Source of the DNA: Aeromicrobium fastidiosum
GTDB lineage: Bacteria > Actinomycetota > Actinomycetes > Propionibacteriales > Nocardioidaceae
DNA: 64,000 bases
NCBI RefSeq assembly: GCF_017876595.1
Contig: NZ_JAGIOG010000001.1
Location: 2,108,001 to 2,172,000 of the forward strand
Reading direction: 5' to 3'
Part shown: piece after piece, positions 15,955-23,636 of the stretch
Numbering within the stretch: position 1 is the first letter of the stretch
How the letters are laid out: each line of letters starts with the position of its first letter
Program-made: the position numbers and the translations under genes
The notes under the pieces: generated by a model
Databases searched by the model: none
Told to the model about the DNA's origin: nothing
What the model saw: only the letters and a program-made list of their open reading frames with translations

Positions 15955-15995
15955 CGACCCGTAGGTCGCCGCCGACGTCAGTCAGCCAGAGCTGA

Positions 15996-18900
15996 TCAGC
16001 GTGGGGGAGCGATCGTGGCGACCTGCACCGGCGTGCCGTCGCCGAGGTGCAACCAGCCTCGACCCACGGCGACCGGCAGACCGAGGACGTTGCGCGGCAT
16101 TCGCGCGCCGATGAGCTCGCCGTCGGAGATGCCCTGAGGCGACAGCAGCAGGCCTTGGCGGGCCTTCTTCATCTCCGGCTGCCAGCCGCTGAGCCCCGCA
16201 CCGACGCCGTCGGCGTGGCCGCCCAGCACGACGAACGTGTCGGCGACCTGGCCGCGGGCGACCCGCAGGAAGAAGTCGCCGCCCGCCGCGTCGCGCAGGC
16301 CCTCGCCGTCGTCGATCAGCACGAGCACGGGACGACCGGCGCCCTCGACGAGTTCGTCGAACGTGGCTGCAGGTGTCGTCGGGTCGGTGAAGACCGAGAG
16401 GACGCCCGGCCCCGTGAGGTCGCGCAGGGGGCTGGGGCGCGGGGCCATCGCGATGACGGCACCGCCGGTCGCCATGAACGTCTGCGCCATGCCGACCAGC
16501 ACCGAGCTGCGCCCGGAGCGGCCGGGTCCGGCGACGATGAACGCGTTGCTGCGGGTCGTGTCGATCGCGAAGGCCTGCAGCTCGTCGCCGCCGATGCCCG
16601 CGACGATGTGCGGCGCGGGAGCACCGGCTGGCACCAGCTGCAGGGCGGCGTCGACCTCGATGCGGGGAGGCAGGGCGTCGACGCGGAAGGGAGGTATCGC
16701 CACCTCGCCGACGCGCTCAGCGGCACGGGCACCTATCTCGCGCAGGGCCGCGGCCTGGGCCTGACCGCCCAGGTCGCCGTCGAGCAGGTAGATCTGGGTC
16801 TCGTTGCCGTTGCGGGTGAAGCCGCGCCCCGGCAGCACGGTGTCGGGCATGTCCTTGGGGCGCAGGCCGACCAGCCCGTAGTCGTCGCGCTCGGCCAACC
16901 GCAGGGTCAGCTTGCTCTCGGTCATCGACGACACGCGCGAGTTGTAGGCCAACGAGCGGTCGCCCGTGATGATGGCGTGCACGCCGAGGCTGGCACCCTC
17001 GCGCAGCACCCGCATCACGACGTCGTTGAGGGCGTCGACCGCACCGAGCGTGGCCGTGAAGCCCTCCCAGCGGTCGAGCATGATGACGAGGTGGGGCAGC
17101 GGCTGCTCGCTGACGCGACGCTGCTCGGAGATGTCACCGAAGCCCTCGCTGGACAGGATCTGCTGGCGGCGGTCGAGCTCCTCGCCGATGCGGGCGAGCA
17201 GGCGACTGGCGCGCTGACCCTCGCTGCGGCTCACGACGGTGCCGGTGTGCGGCAGGCTCGTGAAGACGTTGAGCGCGCCGTTGCCGCAGTCGATGCCGTA
17301 CAGGTGCACGTCAGATGGATCGGCGAGGCGGGTGATCGAGGCGGCGATGGTGCGCAGCAGCTGCGAGCGGCCGCTGCCGGCCGATCCCGTGACGAGCAGG
17401 TGCCCGTCGCGCTCGAGATCGAGGTCGGCGACGACCTGGCGCTGCTGGTCGGGCACGTCGCGGCGACCGTACGGGAATGCCGGGACGTGGCCGCGACGGG
17501 CCTCGCCCTGCACCTCGTCGGCCCACTGCATCTCGGTGGGGAGAGCCGGCAGCCACGGGCTGCGCTGCTCCTGGATCTGCTCGTCGCGGGCGGCCTCGAC
17601 GATCGCCGACACCAGCTCGGACAGGTCGGTGCCGGCGACCTCGGTCTCCTTGCGGCGCGGCGGCTTGGCGGCCGCGTAGCCGAGGGTGCGCCACGACACG
17701 CGGGTCACGAACGGCGGCGGGACGTCGGCCGCGACGGTGCCCGGTCGGCGTCCGCCCACACGTCCCGACTGGAACGCCTGGAGAGCCCCGGCACCGAGTC
17801 GGGCGTAGGCGCGACCGGGCGTCGACTTGGCGATGCGGGAGGCGTCGGGCGTGTCGAGCACGTCGGTGCTGTCGGCGGCGTCGGCCACGCGCAGGGCGAT
17901 GCGCATGTTGGTGTTGGCGCGGATCTCGGCCGACACGACGCCGCTGGGGCGCTGCGTCGCGAGCAGCAGGTGGATGCCGAGGCTTCGACCGAGCTGGGCG
18001 ATGCTGACCAGCCCCGTCACGAAGTCGGGGAGGTCCTTGCTGAGCTGGGCGAACTCGTCGATCACGAGCAGCAGGCGCGGCAGGGGGGTGCGGTCGGGCT
18101 CCTTGGCCTGCAGGGCCTGGTAGTCCTCGATGTCCTTGGTGCCGGCCTCGGCCAGGAAGTGCTCGCGGTACTTGAGCTCGGCCTTGAGCGACTCGAGCGC
18201 CCGGACGACGAGGTGCGGGTCGAGGTCGTTGACCTTGCCGACGGTGTGCGGCAGCTTGACGCAGTCCTTGAACGCGCTGTCGCCCTTGTAGTCGACCAGC
18301 ACGAAGTTGATGGCGTCGGGACGGTTGGCCACCGCGAGGGAGGCGATCATGGTCTGCAGCAGCTCGGTCTTGCCCGAGCCGGTCATGCCGGCGATGAGTC
18401 CGTGGGGGCCGTCGCTGCGCAGGTCGAGCGAGAACGGTCCGTCGAGGCCGGCACCCAGCACCATCTCGGTGCTCATGGGGCGCATGATCCATCCGGATCG
18501 CACCTTGTCGGCCGTCGGCGGGTCGAGCTCGAGGACGTCGAGCAGGCGGGCGCTGTCGGGCAGGCTCTCACCGTCCTCGGGGCCGCCGATGTCGCGCAGG
18601 CTGGCCAGCGACCGGGCGAGGTCGTCGGTCCAGGGCACCGAGACGCCGTCGAGCAGCAGGTCGGGCACGGCTCGGTGACCGCTGCGGCGCAGCGCGGCGC
18701 GGTTCTTGTCGACGGGATCGACCTGCACCGTGGCGTCGCAGCGCTCGGGCAAGGACCGCTGGTGGTCGTCGACGCACAGCGCGTAGACGCCGACCGCGGG
18801 ACCGTCCTCGAGCACCTGGTTGAGGCCCGGGACGGCGCGCAGGCCGCGGTAGCCGTGCAGCACCACGACGTGCGCCGGGAAGCTCTCGGCACTGGCTCGG

Positions 18901-20309
18901 GACGCCTTGCCGGCGTCGACGCGCGCCTTGATCGTGGCGTTGAGCCACGTGACCTGGGCCGAGAGGGTGTCGGCGTCGTTGCCGACCATCGCGATGGGGC
19001 CCTCGGGGTCGTCGGAGCGGGCGTGCGGCAGCCAGCTGATCCACGACCACTCGTCGCCACCACGCGACGTCAGGAACGACAGCGAGAGGTCACGGGGTGC
19101 GTGGTAGGTGGCCATCTGCGCGATCGTCCAGCGCAGCACGGCGTCGGCCTGCTCGTCGGGTCCCGCGATGCCGACGATGCCGGACTCGGTGACCGAGAAC
19201 CCCACGGGGACGGCGTGCAGCACCGGCATCGTCTCGGGCACCTCGCCGGTGATCGAGATCGTGGTGGGCTCGTCGCTGGTGCCGAGGCGCAGGCTCAGGA
19301 AGTCGTCGTCGTGGCGTCGACGCTCCCACAGCCGGTTGCCGGGCAGCACCGCCGTCACGAAGGTCTCGGCGGCGTCGGGCATCTCGGAGCGCAGCCGCGC
19401 CTGCTCGGACGTCGTCGACTCCGACAGGCGGGTCTGCGCGCTCTCGAGCTTCTGGTGGTACTCCTCGAGCTTCTCCTTGTAGTTACGGGCACCTCCGCGC
19501 CGTTCGGAGAAGAAGTTGGCCAGCAGCATGACCGGCGACATGAGGCAGAAGATCAGGAACGTCTTGCTGCCGGTGACGGCGACCATGACCATGCCGAGCA
19601 CGAGGGGCGCGAGTGCCGCGATGATCGGGAAGCTGCGGCGGCTCTGCTCCGACGGTGCCTTGGGCACCTCGACCGAGGGCGTCAGGTGGTACGGCTTGAT
19701 GCGGGGCGGACGCAGGAACGTGCGCCACCCCGGCTCGGCCGCCTCGACGACCGTCTCGTCGTGCCGGGCGGGGCGGACCATGATCGTCGAGTCGCCGACC
19801 TCGATCACCTGGCCGAGCGGCCACGGCGTCTCGACCTCGGGATCGAGCTTGACGCCCTCGAGGTACGTGCCGTTGGTCGAGCCGAGATCGGTGACCGTGA
19901 TCTCGTCGGGCGTCACGGTGATGCGGGTGTTGCGGCGCGACAGCGAGCGGTCGTCCCACGCGATGGCGGCACCGCGCCCCAGCTCGTGCGTGCCCTGTGG
20001 GAGGGCCATGACGGTGCCGGCGTGGAGTCCGCCGACGACGTGCAGCTGCAGACCCGAGGGGGGCAGCTCGGTGGCGACGGCGTCGACCCCGAACCCGATG
20101 CGGGCACCGTGGCGCAGGCCCTCGGGTGCCGCGGTGACCACGGTGCCGTCGCCCGTGTCGGTGTCGACGCGCCGCAGGCTCCAGCCCCGGTCGCTGCCGA
20201 TCTCCTGGGCGAGTGCTCGCTCGATCTCCTCGGCAGGCGTGGCGTCGTCGCAGTCGATGACGACATCGGTCTCGTCGGTGGGCTGTGCCAGGGTCACCGT
20301 GATCCGCAT
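15996..20309 (-). CDS. eccC: EssC/EccC-type FtsK-SpoIIIE ATPase with FHA domain
   Basis: 1437 aa, the motor of the secretion system. Residues 1-75 look like a beta-grasp (YukD/ubiquitin-like) domain. An FHA domain spans 86-180 with DLGSTNGTYLEG; its usual SxxH histidine is Asn (SRRNT). Two transmembrane helices lie at about 228-267. Three FtsK-type ATPase domains follow. The first has canonical GMTGSGKT (641-648) and LLLVIDEF Walker B. The second (GSAGSGRS) and third (GPGRSGRS) have Arg for the Walker A lysine. The single-chain FHA form resembles Firmicutes EssC more than mycobacterial EccCa/EccCb. Last gene of the minus operon. Confidence 0.9.
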   Translation of the reverse strand: MRITVTLAQPTDETDVVIDCDDATPAEEIERALAQEIGSDRGWSLRRVDTDTGDGTVVTAAPEGLRHGARIGFGVDAVATELPPSGLQLHVVGGLHAGTVMALPQGTHELGRGAAIAWDDRSLSRRNTRITVTPDEITVTDLGSTNGTYLEGVKLDPEVETPWPLGQVIEVGDSTIMVRPARHDETVVEAAEPGWRTFLRPPRIKPYHLTPSVEVPKAPSEQSRRSFPIIAALAPLVLGMVMVAVTGSKTFLIFCLMSPVMLLANFFSERRGGARNYKEKLEEYHQKLESAQTRLSESTTSEQARLRSEMPDAAETFVTAVLPGNRLWERRRHDDDFLSLRLGTSDEPTTISITGEVPETMPVLHAVPVGFSVTESGIVGIAGPDEQADAVLRWTIAQMATYHAPRDLSLSFLTSRGGDEWSWISWLPHARSDDPEGPIAMVGNDADTLSAQVTWLNATIKARVDAGKASRASAESFPAHVVVLHGYRGLRAVPGLNQVLEDGPAVGVYALCVDDHQRSLPERCDATVQVDPVDKNRAALRRSGHRAVPDLLLDGVSVPWTDDLARSLASLRDIGGPEDGESLPDSARLLDVLELDPPTADKVRSGWIMRPMSTEMVLGAGLDGPFSLDLRSDGPHGLIAGMTGSGKTELLQTMIASLAVANRPDAINFVLVDYKGDSAFKDCVKLPHTVGKVNDLDPHLVVRALESLKAELKYREHFLAEAGTKDIEDYQALQAKEPDRTPLPRLLLVIDEFAQLSKDLPDFVTGLVSIAQLGRSLGIHLLLATQRPSGVVSAEIRANTNMRIALRVADAADSTDVLDTPDASRIAKSTPGRAYARLGAGALQAFQSGRVGGRRPGTVAADVPPPFVTRVSWRTLGYAAAKPPRRKETEVAGTDLSELVSAIVEAARDEQIQEQRSPWLPALPTEMQWADEVQGEARRGHVPAFPYGRRDVPDQQRQVVADLDLERDGHLLVTGSAGSGRSQLLRTIAASITRLADPSDVHLYGIDCGNGALNVFTSLPHTGTVVSRSEGQRASRLLARIGEELDRRQQILSSEGFGDISEQRRVSEQPLPHLVIMLDRWEGFTATLGAVDALNDVVMRVLREGASLGVHAIITGDRSLAYNSRVSSMTESKLTLRLAERDDYGLVGLRPKDMPDTVLPGRGFTRNGNETQIYLLDGDLGGQAQAAALREIGARAAERVGEVAIPPFRVDALPPRIEVDAALQLVPAGAPAPHIVAGIGGDELQAFAIDTTRSNAFIVAGPGRSGRSSVLVGMAQTFMATGGAVIAMAPRPSPLRDLTGPGVLSVFTDPTTPAATFDELVEGAGRPVLVLIDDGEGLRDAAGGDFFLRVARGQVADTFVVLGGHADGVGAGLSGWQPEMKKARQGLLLSPQGISDGELIGARMPRNVLGLPVAVGRGWLHLGDGTPVQVATIAPPR

Positions 20310-20321
20310 GCGCGTGATCTC

Positions 20322-22349
20322 CTATCCGTTGGGGCCGACGACGAGCAGACCGTTGCTCTCGACGTCGTCGAAGTTGCCGACGCGTCCCGTGAGCGTGCAC
20401 CCACTGACCTTGCCGCGCACGACGATGGTGCCGTCGCTGTCGGCGATGACCGCCCCGTCGCAGCTCGACGACGGGGTGAAGGTCAGGGGGTCGGGACCTG
20501 CGAACGAGGTGAGCAGGGACGACGGTCGGCCGTTCGACTCGCTGTCGTAGAGCGGCTGGAGCTCGTCGGGCTTGCCGTCGGCGAACACCGGGAAGAGCCG
20601 TACGCGGACCGCGTCGTCCTTGCCCAGGGTGAGGGTGCTCGGGATGCGCAGGTCGAGCCCGACCAGGCGCTGCAGGGGGTACGACGCGACGCCCGCGACC
20701 TTGGGGTCGGTGACGGCGTCGCGGGTGATCTCCTGCTGGCGGTCGAGCCACGACTGCAGCGCTTCCTGCGGCTCGCTGCCCAGGTCGATGTCGGAGACGA
20801 TCGCCTCGACCGTGCTGCCGCTGCCCGTCGCGAGCGACACGTCGATCGAGTAGCCGCCGCACTGCGGCAGGATGCCGGTGCTGCGGCCGATGTTGGGCGT
20901 CACGGGTCCGCCCCACTCCACGGCGGGACATCCGTCGGCCTCGCGGACGGGAGGGATGACGGCCAGGACCGCGCCGGCCAGCGGGGTGCGGGCGGCCGAG
21001 TACTTCATGCTGAGGTCGATCGTGCCCTGGTCGGCGTCGTACTCGGCGCTCGACTCGATCGTCAGGCCGGTCGGATAGACGTCCTCGTCGGTGACGGCCG
21101 TGATGGCCTCCGTGCCGCTCGAGCTGCTCTTGCCGCCCCCGGGCAGCCCCTTCGCGACGAGCAGGAACACCAGGCCGATGATGACCGCGGCCCCCAGCAC
21201 GCCGCCGATCCACCACCAGCGGGTGCGGCGCTTGTCGGCCTCGGGTGTCGGCGCCGCGGGCTCCAGCATGGGCGGCGCGTACGTGGGCAGGTGGCGCCCG
21301 ATGTTGGTCGCGTCGGTGCCGACCCCCTCGCCGGGGGACAGGGCCACGACGTCGCCCTGCTCGGCGACAGGCGCCGTCGGGGCGGAGAGACCTCGGATGT
21401 TGGTCGCGCCGACGTCGAGCTGCTCCTCCTGGCGCACCTGGACGACGTTGGACGACGGTGCTCCTGCTCCGAGCGTCGTCCAGGTCTCCGGATCGGCCTG
21501 GGGCAGCAGCGCGGTGCCGGACAGTGCCTCGTCGTCGAGGCCACGGAGCATCGCCGCGGCACCGGCCGCGGTGGGACGGGCTGTGGGGTCCTTCGCGAGC
21601 ATCGACCGCACGACGTTCCAGAGCGCGGCGGGGACGGGCAGGGTCGGCGGGTCGGCCGTGACGTGCCGGAAGCCGATCGTGTGCGCGGTGCCGGGACCGG
21701 CGAAGGGCGTCCGTCCGGCCAGCAGCTCGTAGAGCATGATGCCGGCGGCGTAGACGTCGGACGCGCCGCTGAAGCGTCCCTCCGAGAACAGCTCGGGCGG
21801 CATGTAGCCCGGTGTGCCGAGCAGTCCCGTGGCCTGGACGGTCGACTCCTGCGCCAGGCGGGCGATGCCGAAGTCGGACAGCCTCACCCGATCGGCGAGG
21901 GGGGTCTCGCCGTCATCGACGAGCACGTTGTCGGGCTTGATGTCGCGGTGCAGGCACCCGCGCTCGTGGGCGGCGGCGATGGCGTCGAGCACCGAGCCCA
22001 TCGCAGGGACGGCCTCAGCGGGGGCGCACGTGCCGACGCGGCGCAGGTGGGCCCGCAGGTCCTGGCCCGTCACGAGGTCCATCACGATGGCCAGGTCATC
22101 GCCCTCGACGACCAGGTCGCGCACACGGACGATGTGCGGGTGGTCGAGGCTCAGCAGGATCGCGCGCTCCTGGATGAAGCGCCCGACGATCTCGGGATCC
22201 TGCGTCAGGTCGCTGCGCAGCAGCTTGGCCGCCACGAACTCGTCGGCGACCCGGTCGTGGGTGCGCCAGACCTCGCCCATCGCTCCCGAGCCGAGCCGGT
22301 CGACCAGCTCGTAGCGGCTACCGAGCGCGCGGCGGCTGCCGACGTCCAT
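20322..22349 (-). CDS. Membrane Ser/Thr protein kinase of the T7SS operon
   Basis: 675 aa. The kinase domain (about 11-275) is complete: glycine loop LGSGAMGEVW, Lys42, HRDIKPDN (Asp136), DFG (Asp159), GTPGYMPPE. A Thr/Pro-rich juxtamembrane linker holds two ATNI motifs (GATNIRGL and DATNIGRHL). A transmembrane helix lies at about 379-400, and an extracytoplasmic domain of about 270 residues includes Cys pairs. The topology matches the T7SSb pseudokinase EssB (kinase fold, one helix, outside domain), but here all catalytic residues are present. The adjacent FHA-bearing ATPase is the obvious phosphothreonine reader. 12 nt upstream of the ATPase gene. Confidence 0.9.
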   Translation of the reverse strand: MDVGSRRALGSRYELVDRLGSGAMGEVWRTHDRVADEFVAAKLLRSDLTQDPEIVGRFIQERAILLSLDHPHIVRVRDLVVEGDDLAIVMDLVTGQDLRAHLRRVGTCAPAEAVPAMGSVLDAIAAAHERGCLHRDIKPDNVLVDDGETPLADRVRLSDFGIARLAQESTVQATGLLGTPGYMPPELFSEGRFSGASDVYAAGIMLYELLAGRTPFAGPGTAHTIGFRHVTADPPTLPVPAALWNVVRSMLAKDPTARPTAAGAAAMLRGLDDEALSGTALLPQADPETWTTLGAGAPSSNVVQVRQEEQLDVGATNIRGLSAPTAPVAEQGDVVALSPGEGVGTDATNIGRHLPTYAPPMLEPAAPTPEADKRRTRWWWIGGVLGAAVIIGLVFLLVAKGLPGGGKSSSSGTEAITAVTDEDVYPTGLTIESSAEYDADQGTIDLSMKYSAARTPLAGAVLAVIPPVREADGCPAVEWGGPVTPNIGRSTGILPQCGGYSIDVSLATGSGSTVEAIVSDIDLGSEPQEALQSWLDRQQEITRDAVTDPKVAGVASYPLQRLVGLDLRIPSTLTLGKDDAVRVRLFPVFADGKPDELQPLYDSESNGRPSSLLTSFAGPDPLTFTPSSSCDGAVIADSDGTIVVRGKVSGCTLTGRVGNFDDVESNGLLVVGPNG

Positions 22350-22359
22350 GGTGCACTCC

Positions 22360-23631
22360 CTAAGCGTCGTCGTCGGTGAGCTCGAACCAGGTCAGCACGG
22401 GGGAGTCGCCGGCGGGCCGCACTCCCGGGTCCTGGGTCGTGGCGTAGAGCGGTGCCACGCTGTCGGCGGGCAGCGCGTACGACGACGTGAAGTCGAGGGC
22501 CGGGCCGGCCAGCGCGTCCTTGACGCCGAGCGTGAGCGTCGCGAGCGCCGAGGCGACCTTGGCGGGCTCGCCCGACCTGGCCTTCGCGGCGGCATGCACC
22601 AGCGCGAGGACCGCGTCGTGGCTCGGGAGGTCGGCATCGGCGGCGACGGTCGAGAACGGCGTCTCGTCGAGCGCCGAGGTGAACGACGTGTCACCGGCGG
22701 CCAGCCGGAGCGCGGCGAAGTAGGCGGCGGCGGAGTCGGCCGCCGTCGTCGAGCCGAGCGTCGTGGAGTCGGACGCCGGGGCCCCGACCGACACGAAGCG
22801 TCCCGACGTCGTGCCGGAGTTGTTGTCGAGCGCCGACGCGAAGGACGGGGTCAGCGCCTCGGGGGTCAGATAGATCGGGACGTCGGGCACAGCGCCCTGG
22901 AGCGCGGCGACGACGGCTCCCTCGCTGGCGGCCGACGCGCTGACCACGACGCTGTCGAGGGTCTTCTTCTCGACGCCCTTCGTCACGGTGTCGACGAGGT
23001 CGTCGAGGCCTGATCCCGTGAACGGCAGGGGCGCGCCGCCACCGACAGCCGGCACGGGGACGTCGTCCGCCGTGATGACAGCCGGCGCGGAGACCTCGTC
23101 GGTCTGCATGGCCCGCTTGATCGAGGCGGTGATCGCGTCCTCGCTCGGTCCCGTGACGTACACGCCGTCGGGCAGGGGCTGCTCGGTGCGCAGGTACGGG
23201 GCCACGACGGCCACCCCGGCCGCGGAGGCGGTCTCGAGGGCAGGCAGGACGTGCTCGCCGGACGTGGCCACGACGATGCCCGAGACGCCCTCGTCGATCA
23301 ACGTCTGCACATCGGTCGTCGCCTCGTCGGCATCGCCCTGGTCGTCGGCGATCTTGATCTGCACCTTGGTGTCGCCGAGGCCAAGCCGGTACGTCGCCAG
23401 CTCGGCACCCGCGGAGGGGCCCGTGTAGTCGGAGCCCTCGCCGGCCGACGACGCCGACGAGACGAGCAGGCCGATCGAGATGTCCTTGACGCCCTTGACC
23501 GTCAGACCGACCTCGGCCGGCTCGCGGGGAGGCGGCGCGTCGTCACTGCCCGTGCAGGCGGACAGCGCCGTCGTCGCGACGAGGGCCAGACCGAGGACCG
23601 ACAGAGTCGTGGTGCGGGTCGTGCGTGCCAT
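22360..23631 (-). CDS. Periplasmic-binding-protein-type lipoprotein in the T7SS operon
   Basis: 423 aa. Signal sequence with a lipobox ending LSAC, so membrane-anchored on the outside. The mature part (SIGLLVSSASSAGEGSDYTG then IKIADDQGDADEATTDVQ and LIDEGVSGIVVATSGEHV) follows the type I periplasmic binding fold of branched-chain amino-acid ABC receptors. No permease or ATPase genes of an ABC importer are nearby. It lies 10 nt upstream of the kinase gene and 5 nt downstream of the coiled-coil gene, so it is part of the secretion operon. It may sense a ligand for the kinase or act as an apparatus or envelope subunit. The start is ATG at 23631. Confidence 0.85.
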   Translation of the reverse strand: MARTTRTTTLSVLGLALVATTALSACTGSDDAPPPREPAEVGLTVKGVKDISIGLLVSSASSAGEGSDYTGPSAGAELATYRLGLGDTKVQIKIADDQGDADEATTDVQTLIDEGVSGIVVATSGEHVLPALETASAAGVAVVAPYLRTEQPLPDGVYVTGPSEDAITASIKRAMQTDEVSAPAVITADDVPVPAVGGGAPLPFTGSGLDDLVDTVTKGVEKKTLDSVVVSASAASEGAVVAALQGAVPDVPIYLTPEALTPSFASALDNNSGTTSGRFVSVGAPASDSTTLGSTTAADSAAAYFAALRLAAGDTSFTSALDETPFSTVAADADLPSHDAVLALVHAAAKARSGEPAKVASALATLTLGVKDALAGPALDFTSSYALPADSVAPLYATTQDPGVRPAGDSPVLTWFELTDDDA

Positions 23632-23636
23632 CGCGA

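Noticed and set aside
16047..22379. A 2110-codon open frame on the plus strand
   Set aside because: It is antisense to the EssC-like ATPase and kinase genes. Its Gly/Arg/Asp/Val/Gln-rich composition is typical of a GC-rich antisense frame, and it has no recognisable domain.
22360..23631. Reading the lipoprotein as part of an ABC amino-acid importer
   Set aside because: No permease or ATPase genes nearby; operon partners are kinase, EssC-like ATPase and coiled-coil protein.
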